Source of the DNA: Cololabis saira
Lineage: Eukaryota; Chordata; Actinopteri; Beloniformes; Belonidae
Reading direction: 5' to 3'
DNA length: 64,000 bases
Assembly: GCF_033807715.1 (NCBI RefSeq)
Contig: NC_084592.1
Coordinates: forward strand, 25,574,001-25,638,000
The translations under genes were made by a program, and so were the position numbers. Shown piece by piece: positions 12,767 to 22,008 of this stretch. Numbering within the stretch: position 1 is the stretch's first letter; each line of letters starts with the position of its first letter. The notes under the pieces were generated by a model. That model was not told the origin of the DNA, made no database searches, and saw nothing but the letters and a program-made list of their open reading frames with translations.

Positions 12767-13452
12767 CACCATTCATTTACACATTTGTCATGGTTTTGTT
12801 TCAACTTTTTTATATTCTTGATCATTTATTGAAAGTTATATTTTTGAGTTTGTTGTTGCTGTTTTTTGCTGCTATGTTCTCCATTTTTCTGTCAATACCT
12901 GTACTTTGTTAAGTCTTCAGTCTGTGTGTATATAGCTTCCTTTCTCCCTTGCTATTCTGTCTGTTGTGCTACTTAGTATTTTACCTGTGACAGACAGCGG
13001 TCACACTGCTGTTGGTTTGGAGAATTGGGAATACATTCTTGATGGTGAGGTTACAGCTACTGAGAATGAAGACCACAGAGGAGCAATTTACCATCTACAA
13101 CTACACCAACCTCCAATTTTATAACTTTTGAGTGAATGTTGTGCTTGATATATGAACATATATCATTTTTAGCACAAGGTGGTAATTTACTTTGTCACTA
13201 TTTAAGCTGAAGCCCATCTTTGTTGCTTCTGATCATTGCAAACACAGCAGGTCACCAGAATATTCTGATCAGTCTTTCTGAATTGTGTCCAACTTTTTGG
13301 ATGACTGTTGGGCACCCTTTTGTCTTGTACCTGTTTATATGGAATTAGACTGTAACAAATGTGAGTTACAGCTGACTTGTTACAGGACATCATGGTAAAC
13401 TTCTGCATATAAAATGATTCCTATGGCCTTGATTACGAGTAGCTCTTAGCCT
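12767..13452. other. No gene recognised
   Basis: There is AT-rich sequence with no frame above 70 codons that starts inside it. No repeat is identified. Confidence 0.5.
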
Positions 13453-13457
13453 AGTTC

Positions 13458-14164
13458 TGTTGTGGGGTGAGACGAGAGGACCCAAATGCAGGGGATGGTA
13501 ATAGCAGGAGTACAAATAAAGTCCTGTATTTAACAAAATGCGTTGCACATGCAGGAATCCAAAGAAAATGCAAAAAGGGGTTCATTAGAAAAATAGAGAA
13601 AACACAAAAACCAACCAAGGAGAAACGCAAACAGACAGGATGGAAAACAAGACAAACCAGTAGGGAGGATGAGAAGCTAAAATACAGTATATAGATTGGG
13701 TGACAGGCAGTGTTGCCAGATGTAAAATAATTATTGTATTTGTATGATCATTTCAACTTCCATACAATGTACAATCAATAGTCGGAAGTATAATATAATT
13801 AACAATCCCTCTCGAAAATCAAGTATTTCTTCGCAACTTTTATTTATCCTTAGTCTGATTTGGAATCAGATTCAGCAGAGTGATTTATTGGTAATTCATC
13901 TGGTGTTTTGTCATGTTCTAGTTGTAGTTGTAGGTTTGGGCTCTCTGTGCGATAATTTGTTTTTGGGTATCTGGCAACACTGCTGATGAAACACAGGTGC
14001 ATAAAATCAGGACAGATTGGAATGAGGGGGATCAAACTGGAACTCAAGAAACCAAGAGATGGACTTTCAATATAAAAACAGGAACTAGAATATAAAATGA
14101 GGGAATCCAAGACAAACGGACGGAGAAATCAAAACCTTAATACAAACACTCCTAAACCATGACA
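13458..14164 (-). mobile_element. Probable solo LTR, interrupted by a MITE
   Basis: The segment begins TGTTGTGG and ends CCATGACA, so it has the TG...CA ends of an LTR. It is flanked by AGTTC (13453-13457) and AGTTT (14165-14169), a 5-bp duplication with one mismatch. The same kind of sequence, with better-kept ends and a polyadenylation signal on the minus strand, occurs at 47753-48097. A 275-bp MITE-like insert (13708-13982) splits it; without that insert it would be about 432 bp. No internal retroelement genes adjoin it. Confidence 0.55.
13708..13982. mobile_element. MITE with CAGTGTTGCCAGAT ends
   Basis: CAGTGTTGCCAGATG at the left is the inverted counterpart of CATCTGGCAACACTG-type sequence at the right (GTATCTGGCAACACTG). 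It lies within the probable solo LTR and so is younger than it. The interior is AT-rich with no coding signal. The target duplication is unclear. Confidence 0.7.
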
Positions 14165-14502
14165 AGTTTCTCATCAGAGTTCATCCCCGATTCTCCTACG
14201 TAAGGGCACCGTGACCCCTCTGTACTAGATATACGATACTAAACACTCTTAAATACTTCAGTGTCAAATGGAATGTTGAGTTTTTTTTCAGGTGACATCA
14301 TGGACTAAACTAAACAGACAGACTCATACCTACTACCAACCCAGAATTACCAATTTCTTTAAAACATCTTAAAAGTCTTAAACCGATGTTTGTGGACATG
14401 GAAGGAAAGCGGAACTTTGGAAAAAAGCCTTTTTAGACACAAGTACGGTGAAGCTGCAGCCTGTTACATAGGCTAATAAATGCATCTTCCTGCATCAATG
14501 TG

Positions 14503-14760
14503 GGGCGGCTGTGAGTCAGATGGAAAGTGGTTGTTTGATAATCAAAAGGTTATGGGTCGATCCTTGGCCTCTGTAGTCTACATGTCAAAGTGTCCTTGGG
14601 TAAGATGCCGAACTACACAATGCCCTTGATGCTCTCATTGGAGTGTAATTGTGGTAGAGATAAAGCCCTGCATTGACTAAAAAACGGTATTGACTAAAAA
14701 CTTTGGTTCCAATGTGTGTAAATGGGAGATAGTGGCTTGTTGTTGATATACAGTAGGTAC
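14503..14760 (+). mobile_element. tRNA-derived SINE
   Basis: The head GGCGGCTGTGAGTCAGATGG is the box A-like part, and GGGTCGATCC near 14554 is the box B-like part. The body then reads CTACATGTCAAAGTGTCCTT and GGGTAAGATGCCGAAC, the standard body of a teleost tRNA-derived SINE. It has diverged, and the exact 3' end is uncertain. RNA polymerase III promoter boxes are degraded, so transcription is doubtful. Confidence 0.75.
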
Positions 14761-15605
14761 CCAAATTCATACTTGTTATGGTGTTTAGCATAGAAATCAC
14801 CCCAGTGAATCAGACCAAAACCTCTGCAGCCAACTAGAGTCCGTCACATGCACAAACACTCAAACACACACACACACATTCTGAAAGAAGCACACACACT
14901 TGGGTTCAGAATCAATAGAGAGGCCACTTATTGACCACCTGGCTCTCACTCTATCTTGGTTTCTTTCTCTTTTTTAAATCTATCTAGCCAAAGTTAAAAA
15001 GAAATGGCACTGTAAGTGAAGAATACTTGCAGCATCTGTTGTTATCAACGCTTCTGCCAACAAAGGAGACACAAAGGAAGGTACAGATTGTAAAGCACAT
15101 ACATACTGTCTCAGATTTTTTATTACTATGGTGCAGAAGTAACGAGACCCCACACCACATGCAGTGATCGGAAGGCGAGATTTCTGTTTGTTTTGTGAGA
15201 GCATTTAATCCACTTTTATCACTGAGGTCCTAAACTTTATCCCCACATTTTACCCTCAAGAAATTGTACACTTATTACTGAGAAAATACAGCACACTTAG
15301 GCACTAGTTACAGACAAGAATGTAAGGTTGGAAAGTGTTAGTTAATACTTTACAGGTGCAGTTACCAATAAATATACAATGGATAATGCCTTTGTGTCTG
15401 ATCACCAAGTGAAGAACTGGCTCTTTTTTTTTTAATCTGCTGTATATTTATCTCTTTTTTCCCAGTGTCAAATTATTGATTCACAGCAAAAAATGAAACC
15501 AGCTTCAGGTTTTATTTAGCTAGTACTTGCTGGCTTTTGTGTGTTAACTTTATCCTGTCTGCTGTAGCCTGTAGATGTTTATATACCTAGATAAAAAGGC
15601 CAGAA
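14761..15605. other. No gene recognised
   Basis: A short CA-rich run near 14865-14877 is the only simple repeat. The frames are short and overlap on opposite strands. Confidence 0.5.
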
Positions 15606-15866
15606 GTCCATTCATTCATCTTTTATCAATACCCATTTATTTCTTTGTAGGGTCATGTTAATATGTTGGAAACTAACTTCAGGCAAAGGCAAGGGTACAC
15701 CACGGAGGTCTCACGGAGGGCCATGTATGAAAAAAACAATCACAAATACTCACTCTCCGTTCTACGGGCAATTTAGAATCAGAAATTAATCCAACAAACA
15801 TATTTTTGGACTGTGGGAGGCAGCTGGAGTACCTGTTGAAATCCCACACAAGCCAGGCCAGAAGTC
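15606..15866 (-). mobile_element. LINE 3' end (Rex3/RTE-like), minus strand
   Basis: Read on the minus strand, the copy runs from the shared phrase CTCCCACAGTCCAAA through a TAGAACGG...ATTGCCCGTAG stretch and ends in the (GAAT)n-type tail near 15606. On the plus strand the markers are TTCATTCATC, GGGTCATGTT, ACGGGCAATTTAGAATC and TTTTTGGACTGTGGGAGG. The opposite-strand relative at 17296-17506 shares the ATTGCCCGTAGGTG and tail parts. It is 5'-truncated and diverged. Confidence 0.75.
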
Positions 15867-15884
15867 AATAGCCATAAAATGAAA

Positions 15885-16390
15885 GTAACCCTGGGGTCCC
15901 ACTGAGTGCGGAAGCGCGGTAGAGCGGTGACTTCTTCATAAGCTGCTGTACTGAGGCCATTCTAGTAAATGAGAGTGGTCCCACCAGAAGCGCCACAGCA
16001 TGGTTTGGAGGCGACGGTTCATTTAGTGTCACACAGTTACACAGTTACAGTAAGTTACACACAACAGAGCAAGTTGACAGGAAGTAAGACATAAGAATCT
16101 CAGGGAATCCTGTGGATTTTGAAAATACTCTTCAAGAACCGGTTCTCGATTCCCATCCCTATTGATGGGGCACCGGCTCACACATCAACATTACGTTAAC
16201 CTATGTTTAAGTTCATAGGGCTTTAGTGGAGATTTTAACCACATTAAACAATAACTTCATTTTAGAGCTTGAAAAGCACATTATATTTGACACCACTCAT
16301 CCTTTTTATGTGTATCATTTCAGAAAGGACAAGAGATTCAAAGAAATACATCTTTATATGAGCAGATTATCATGTGATTCTCACACGATT
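15885..16390 (+). repeat. Local dispersed repeat, copy 1
   Basis: This segment shares ordered blocks with 19848-22187. Both have a GGGTCCCAC opening, a CC(A)CCAGAAGCG(C/T)CACAG block, GACAGGAAGTAAGAC against GAAGGAAGTCAGACC, then TTTGACACCACTC followed by CAGAAAGG(A/G)CAAGAG. It also contains AGAACCGGTTCTCGATTCCC at 16137-16156, the end of another known-looking fish element that copy 2 lacks. The exact ends and class are unknown. The frame 16226-16504 crosses it and is not a gene. Confidence 0.6.
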
Positions 16391-17295
16391 TCACATGCAT
16401 TCAAATGTTCTGTGTATTATGAAGTTAGACAGACAACTGGAATAAGAGTCCGATGTTGCTTTTGGCGTGAGTTATTATTAGGGAAAGGAGCCTTTAAGAA
16501 CTAGACATAACCTCCAGAAAGTAATCAAATATTCCTTCCAATGAAATTGTAGTTGATATTTTTCCACGAAGACTCATTTGGTCTGCTAATATGCACATAA
16601 TCCCTTTTTTTTCTAATACTCAAAATAATGGTGAAGGAAACCATCAAAATATCCTGAAAAAACTGCCGCAGTGTCTTATCATCCGTGGTTAACTCACTTT
16701 AGTGTTAAATATTGACAGTAATGCACCATTATGTCATGAAGTCAGTACAGGTTAAAGCAGTTGCATGCGTCCATCTATTTTAAGATGAAAAAGCTAGATA
16801 GTAAAATGTCTGAAGTAATTTATCTCTGCAGATTAATTCCAGATTTGTATACAGCTTATACTGTTCTCTGGTGTTGCTGAATACCCAGTTGTCAGGAACT
16901 TACATGAAGACCTTTTGGTTCATTGCATTGGTTAACAGCTTTGTTCCACAGTTGAGCGCATCTGTTTATTCCAGAAAGAAGCTCAGCTGTATATCTCAGA
17001 GATGTGCACACAAGGAGAGCAAGCCTCATTTACACTCTATTTTGGTCAGTTTCAAGAACGTGCACAGATCTGTGCTTAACGCTGCAGGGAGGTTTCATTA
17101 ATCAGTCAAAAATGAGACTGGAGAGCACACGTTTTGTCTATTCTTTTTAGTTAACTCTGAATGGAAAACTTCAATGTGTTCAACGAAACCAGCCTGAAAG
17201 AGAAAAGAAGACAGAAAAATGAGTTATATGATGTAGAAGAAGCATTTCTACACATAGTTCTGAATTTAAAATAAAGACTTACAGCAAAACATGCA
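16391..17295. other. No gene recognised
   Basis: AT-rich sequence. The 76-codon plus-strand frame at 16871-17101 has a hydrophobic start but no family resemblance, and no splice or promoter context supports it. Confidence 0.5.
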
Positions 17296-17506
17296 TGCTA
17301 GGTTAATTGATGATTCTAAAATTGCCCGTAGGTGTGAGCGTGAGTGTGATTGTGAGCATGGTTTGTGTGTTTCTATGTGGCCCTGTGATGGACCTGTCCA
17401 GGGTGTAACCCCTGCCTCTCACCTAAAATGAGCTGGGATAGACTCCAGCAGACCCCCGTGACCCCGCAAGGGATAAAGCGGGTAAGATAATGAATGAATG
17501 AACTTA
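17296..17506 (+). mobile_element. LINE 3' end (Rex3/RTE-like), plus strand
   Basis: The phrase TTGCCCGTAGGTGTGAGCGT, then GATGGACCTGTCCAGGGTGT and GAGCTGGGATAGACTCCAGC, and finally GATAAAGCGGGTAAGATAAT with GAATGAATGAA, is the classic 3' end of a teleost non-LTR element. It is 5'-truncated, as is normal for target-primed insertion. A minus-strand relative lies 1.4 kb upstream (15606-15866). Confidence 0.8.
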
Positions 17507-17614
17507 CAGCTATTTGTGGTTCACCATGTAGAAAGTAGGTGTTTACCGAAACGTTTTCATATTTCAAATCATGTTATTTATGTAACTGAAATACATTGAG
17601 AGAAAAAATACAAT

Positions 17615-17619
17615 GTATC
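17615..17619 (+). repeat. LTR-element target duplication, left
   Basis: GTATC immediately precedes the 5' LTR and is repeated exactly at 19106-19110 after the 3' LTR. Five base pairs is a usual target duplication for LTR retroelements. Confidence 0.9.
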
Positions 17620-17881
17620 TGTGGCAGGGTGGAGGAGCTGCAGCCACTCAGGCTGATTAGGGCACAGGTGGGCCCAATCAGCCTCTCCACCCTGCCAGCC
17701 TTCATAAGGCAGAGCTGGACAGCAGCAAAGGGGTCGGAGGAGCTGCTGGTATGCTGCTGAGGAGCTGGGTGCTGCACGTGTGTTCTGTGTGTTGGGTGTT
17801 TGGCGAATAAAAGGGTCTGCACTGAACTCCGTGTCTCTCCATCCTGTCGGTCGGGCCCCCGTTGGCATTCACACTGCTACA
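17620..17881 (+). repeat. 5' LTR
   Basis: It begins TGTGGCAGGG and ends CACTGCTACA. AATAAA at 17806-17811 could be the polyadenylation signal, and CATAAGG near 17703 could be a weak TATA-like site. It is 262 bp; compared with the 3' LTR it has C instead of T at one position (near 17696) and one extra T in CCCGTTGGC. Confidence 0.92.
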
Positions 17882-17882
17882 C

Positions 17883-17900
17883 TGGCGCCCAACGTGGGGC
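17883..17900 (+). other. Primer-binding site, tRNA-Lys type
   Basis: TGGCGCCCAACGTGGGGC lies one base after the 5' LTR. It is the sequence complementary to the 3' end of tRNA-Lys (the Lys1,2 type used by some retroviruses and LTR elements). Its position and perfection show that the LTR boundaries are right and that priming of minus-strand DNA should be possible. Confidence 0.9.
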
Positions 17901-17917
17901 CTGACGGGCGGAGAGGC

Positions 17918-18985
17918 ATGGAGCGGGCCCTGGACGCGCTCGCCCAGGCCATAGCGGACCTGGCCGCCCTGCGCCGGGACCAGGGCGGGCATCAGCTTGC
18001 GAGGCTGGAAGCGCTTGTGGCCGCGGAGCCGCGACCGACACCTGCGCCACGCCTGAGGCTCGCCCCAGCAGCGCGGGAGGGGCTGGCGGCGCCGCAGCTG
18101 AAAGGCCGGGAGGCAGAAGCTGCGGGCCGCCAAGCGACGGCTCCCGAGACGGTGGGACCCGCGGAGCGACCCACCCCGGCACCACGCCTGAGGTTCACTG
18201 CGGCAGCGCTGGCGGGGCTGCAGTCGACCGGCCGGGAGGCAGTGGCTGCAGGTCGCCAGGCGACGGCTCCTGGGACGGAGTCCGAGGTGGAGTCCGAGGT
18301 GGAGTCCGAGGTGGAGTCCGAGGTGGAGTCCGAGGTGGAGTCCGAGGTGGAGTCCGAGGTGGAGTCCGAGGTGGAGTCCGAGGTGGAGTCCGAGGTGGAG
18401 TCCGAGCCGGAGCAGGGCTGCGTCAAGGAGGAGGCGGTCCTGGACGCACCAGTTTCGGAGCGGGGCCGCGTCACGGAGGACGCCGTCCTGGAGGCGGACC
18501 AGCGGCCGGCACGGGGCCACATCACGGAGGAGGGGGTGGTCCTGGACGCACCGTCTGGCCATGGGCCACCATCGGCCCGGTCCCGAGAGCGGCGTTCTCG
18601 GCGGTCGGCCCGGCGCCGAGGACGGCCCCCTGACCGTTCCCGCTGGTCAGCCCGGCGCCGAGGACGACCCCCCCGACCGTTCCCGCTGGTCGGCCGGACG
18701 CCGAGGTTGGCCTCCCGACGGGATCGGGCCTGGAAGGCCCGGGGCGCAGTCGGCGGTTCCGGGCTTCCTCTCCCGCTCCGAGGGGGCGGGGGGGGGAGTA
18801 GGCTCGGCCGGACGGACCCCGGCTCGAGTTTGGCGTTGGGGGTGTGTGGCAGGGTGGAGGAGCTGCAGCCACTCAGGCTGATTAGGGCACAGGTGGGCCC
18901 AATCAGCCTCTCCACCCTGTCAGCCTTCATAAGGCAGAGCTGGACAGCAGCAAAGGGGTCGGAGGAGCTGCTGGTATGCTGCTGA
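17918..18985 (+). CDS. ORF of the LTR element, acidic-repeat protein
   Basis: I chose the Met at 17918 (MERALDALAQAIADLAALRR). It is the first one inside the internal region, 17 bases past the primer-binding site, and opens a helical-looking heptad-like segment; the open frame runs back into the LTR to 17780. The protein is 355 residues and stops inside the 3' LTR. In order: an N-terminal Leu/Ala-rich helix (about 1-40); two copies of a repeat with RPTPAPRLR and GRQATAP (about 40-120); about ten tandem ESEV tetrapeptides encoded by a 12-bp unit (18278-18397); three loose repeats of the K/TEEAVLDAP kind; then an Arg/Pro-rich, low-complexity C-terminus. The placement is that of gag, but I see no major-homology region or CCHC knuckle. 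It may be a gag relic or simply GC-rich open sequence. Function unknown. Confidence 0.5.
   Translation: MERALDALAQAIADLAALRRDQGGHQLARLEALVAAEPRPTPAPRLRLAPAAREGLAAPQLKGREAEAAGRQATAPETVGPAERPTPAPRLRFTAAALAGLQSTGREAVAAGRQATAPGTESEVESEVESEVESEVESEVESEVESEVESEVESEVESEVESEPEQGCVKEEAVLDAPVSERGRVTEDAVLEADQRPARGHITEEGVVLDAPSGHGPPSARSRERRSRRSARRRGRPPDRSRWSARRRGRPPRPFPLVGRTPRLASRRDRAWKARGAVGGSGLPLPLRGGGGGSRLGRTDPGSSLALGVCGRVEELQPLRLIRAQVGPISLSTLSAFIRQSWTAAKGSEELLVCC
18278..18397 (+). repeat. 12-bp minisatellite inside the ORF
   Basis: GAGTCCGAGGTG is repeated ten times in tandem with no visible change, then a partial unit follows (GAGTCCGAGCCG). The unit is a multiple of three, so copy-number changes keep the frame and vary the length of the ESEV tract. 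Confidence 0.95.
18597..18720 (+). repeat. GC-rich imperfect tandem repeat
   Basis: A roughly 50-60-bp unit containing GCCCGGCGCCGAGGACG and GACCGTTCCCGCTGGTC recurs two to three times with changes. It encodes the Arg/Pro-rich part of the LTR-element frame. Confidence 0.7.
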
Positions 18986-19105
18986 GGAGCTGGGTGCTGC
19001 ACGTGTGTTCTGTGTGTTGGGTGTTTGGCGAATAAAAGGGTCTGCACTGAACTCCGTGTCTCTCCATCCTGTCGGTCGGGCCCCCGTGGCATTCACACTG
19101 CTACA
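18845..19105 (+). repeat. 3' LTR
   Basis: It is 261 bp and almost identical to the 5' LTR. The usual polypurine tract should abut its start. The adjoining GTTGGGGGTG is short, and the stronger purine run (18780-18802) lies about 42 bp upstream, so the plus-strand primer site is uncertain. Confidence 0.92.
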
Positions 19106-19110
19106 GTATC

Positions 19111-19847
19111 CTTATTATTCAAAGAATGACTTGATAAACAATTAATTAAAGGTTACAAACTCAAATGTCTCTTGTGAAGAGATGGAGATGATTCAATGTC
19201 TGAATTTTCAGCAGGTTATTAATCAGGTTGTTTGGTACCAAACAAGTTTTTAGTGTTTACACCAACATAAAATTGTGCGTTTAACTCCCTGTCTTTGTAC
19301 ATCAGACTGTGGAGGGTGATAAATTCATCACTCAATAAAACCATCTAATTAGAGAGCAGATTGCTTTGCTGGGTGCTTTCAGAAGCATATTAATTTTGCA
19401 AAAATGTAGTACACCATATGCAAACAGTTTAATAAGTTGCATGATGCAAGAAACAAGTGGATGGCCTACTACCTTCAACAAAGTTTCTATTGAACAACTG
19501 AGCAGTCTAACTTTTATACTATATCCCATATGGATGTGTCACAACAGTGGGAGCCAATTGGAGTGGTCATGTAATCAGCTCCCATTTGTTCTGTTGTTTT
19601 TGTGGTGGAATACTAAACCACAGCCAAACCACGATGAATTATGTACTACATAGTGTCCTGAAAGCAAGATAGGTTTCTTTTCAAACAGTACTCTCTTGGT
19701 CTATACAAAAGTAAACAGATCTCCTTTCTGTGCAATGTTTTTTTCTATTACACACACAATCACACACCAATGAGCACATCGTAGACAATTTTGCTGTCAC
19801 TGTCTTGCCCGAGAACACTTACTGACAGTTACTTCCAAAGTACATAA
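19111..19847. other. No gene; possible SINE scrap
   Basis: No exon is supported. At 19790-19822 CACTGTCTTGCCCGAGAACA resembles the inverse of the body of teleost SINEs (compare GTGTCCTTGGGTAAGA at 14591), but it is too short to assign. Confidence 0.4.
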
Positions 19848-19956
19848 ACTCCTGGGTCCCACCAGGCATGGAAGTAGTTTTCCCTACCAGAAGCGTCACA
19901 GTATGTTTTTAAAGTGTCCCAGAAACAACCATCTGCTCTGCTACACTAAGGATTCT

Positions 19957-20058
19957 ATTTTGGTGCTGCTACCGCAGCCAAGCCAGGTACATTTTGGCGC
20001 TGCTACCGCAGCCAAGACAGGTACATTTTGGCGCTGCTACCGCAGCTAAGCCGGGTAC
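19957..20058 (+). repeat. Three 34-bp tandem repeats
   Basis: Units at 19957-19990, 19991-20024 and 20025-20058 each begin ATTTTGG(T/C)GCTGCTACCG and end GGTAC. They differ by a few substitutions. Copy 1 of the surrounding repeat has no such array, so it arose locally. Confidence 0.92.
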
Positions 20059-20170
20059 ATTTACACAGAGCAGATAAAGCTAGAAGGAAGTCAGACCTGA
20101 GAGTGGCAAGGAGAATGTGGTGACGTATTAAAATAAAACACCAGGCTCCGACTCGCACACTGACACTATG

Positions 20171-22008
20171 GGCCTGATTTACTAAGATCCTAAATAAAGA
20201 GTACTAAATTGCGTGTGCACTAGCGGTGAAACAATATATCGTGCCACGAAATTTCGCGATACAAAAACGTCACAATACGTGTCGTGGAGGTGACAAAGTG
20301 TATCGCGATATTGGGTTATTAATATTAATCTATTGTGTTGACTAGAAACGCGCATCCGACCGCGGCCGCGACCGCATCTCGACCCGCAGACCAAAATCTT
20401 ACTCCGCTCAGAAGAAACTAGTCCCATTTTGTGGTCCCGTTTTGAGCTCTAAACCTTTACTAATGTAAGGCTGGTGTAGAGTTAAGCCTTACCTTATTAA
20501 ATTAAACCTTTTTCGGGTGAGTAGGATAAACACGCAGGCAACTTCTGCTGAACTCCAGTGTACTTTAATGTCCGCTCAACAGCGTAGGATTTTAGAGCAT
20601 CAACACAGCACCTAGTGCTGTATCACTCCGCCCAATCTAAAACATATTAACAACTACAGGTAAACTGACTAGTGTCATTATAGTCCCTGATTTACATCAG
20701 AATATAAAGAATATATTTATAAAATAATGAACCCTGAATTACCAAAATAACCGTAACAAAAATAAATCTCCTCTTACACTTATAAGGTGAGCATGAATCA
20801 ATCTTTTTTATGATGTAAAATTGTATGTATTTATTTACTTTTATTTATTTATTTAATTTTAGTTGTTAAATTAGAAAGAAAAAAGTCAAATCATACATGA
20901 GAGAAACTATTCAGTTTGTGGCAAAATATTTTTACTTGTATGAAACTGAAGATGCATAATGCAAACCTGACAATTACTTTTAGTTCAGTTTGTGGAAAAT
21001 GGTTGGCCTGGCTTTCTCTTTAAAACTGAAACAGTTATTAAGCATTACAAACTGTAACAATAGGGCAAACATACAGCATTGTTTTGTATTTTGTGTCTTT
21101 CAAATAAAATAAAAATTTTTCCAGTCATATGTTCCTCATTCAAGGTTGTTAAAAAAATACTGCTATAATATCATATCGTATCGTATCGTTATCGTGACCT
21201 CAATATCGTGTATCGTACCGTATCGTGAGATTAGTGTATCGTTACACCCCTAGTGTGCACTGAAAAAGTTTGCACGTGCTGTTGTTGTGTGTTTTGCGGG
21301 TGATCAACTAAGATTGCGTGCGCAATTGATAACAGGTGCAAACCGCAGTATTTAAATGAGGGTTTGCGTGTCTTACGGTTTGCGGCATGGAGAGTCTGGA
21401 TGGACAATAAGAAACACTTTTTTCTCCATGAAAACACGTGATTTATTTATTATCACAAATAAAAAAACGAATGTGCCTCCTGTGGCAACCTTTTGCTGAA
21501 TAATACTCGATTTAACATTCAAATAAAATATTTCTCCTTTTGCATGTGGAGAATCCTCACCACAAGTTGAGCCATCCCCACCCCAGTCCTCAAATCAGGC
21601 ACCAACAAGCATCCCTGCAGAGCCTCAAAAGCGGCCAGTTTATGAGGACATTGACAGAGCCATCGGTGCGTAATGCTGGGCAGATTAGCACCTTCCTTTC
21701 GAACGTATTAAATACAGACGCAATCACAATCCCCGCAATTACTTTCAGGCTTGGTAAATCTCATTGCGTGTGGTAAATGGACCTATTTGCATTTTCCCCT
21801 CCCAGTATTTAGCGCTTTCTGGCGGGTACGCCCCATATTGATTATTCATCAGGGCAAAAGTACTAAATGAACAGCGTGTGCTATTTTGCTCATTTGAGAG
21901 GCGCAGTCCTCTTTGCACGCTGTTAGTAGATCAGCTTGCACATTGGTTTGCGGGTGATGTCAAGTTTGCACACGTTTTTACGCACGCAAACCTTTAGTAA
22001 ATCAGGCC
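20171..22008. mobile_element. GGGCCTGATTTACTAA TIR element, host of a hAT
   Basis: The left end GGCCTGATTTACTAAG and the right end TTTAGTAAATCAGGCC are near-perfect inverted repeats. CTATG occurs at both borders (20166-20170, 22009-22013); if the ends are taken one base further out, the shared flank is TAT. The duplication length is therefore ambiguous and I do not assign a superfamily. Subtracting the inserted hAT (20221-21252 plus one 8-bp duplication), the element itself is about 0.8 kb and rich in TTTGC(A/G)(C/T)(A/G) motifs. It has no recognisable transposase. Confidence 0.8.
20221..21252. mobile_element. hAT-type non-autonomous transposon, nested
   Basis: The left end TAGCGGTGAAACAATATATC pairs with the right end ...TATCGTTACACCCCTA. 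A perfect 8-bp duplication GTGTGCAC lies at 20213-20220 and 21253-21260. The repeated TATCG(T/C) motifs of both sub-terminal regions are a familiar feature of fish hAT-like MITEs. It is 1032 bp with no coding signal. It interrupts the GGGCCTG element and is therefore younger. Confidence 0.92.

Larger units (their letters stand above)
17620..19105 (+). mobile_element. Short non-autonomous LTR retrotransposon
   Basis: This is a complete 1486-bp element: 5' LTR (17620-17881), primer-binding site (17883-17900), a 963-bp internal region with one long frame, and 3' LTR (18845-19105). A perfect GTATC duplication flanks it. The LTRs start TGTGGC, end GCTACA, and differ by one substitution and one inserted base over 262 bp, so the insertion is recent. 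The internal region is far too short for protease, reverse transcriptase, RNase H and integrase, and I see none of their motifs. It must have used an autonomous partner. It is strikingly GC-rich against AT-rich surroundings. It could be a TRIM/LARD-type derivative of a Gypsy-like or retrovirus-like parent; I cannot say which. Confidence 0.92.

Noticed and set aside
17620..19105. Host gene with CpG-rich exon
   Set aside because: LTRs, a 5-bp duplication and a primer-binding site explain the region as a retrotransposon.
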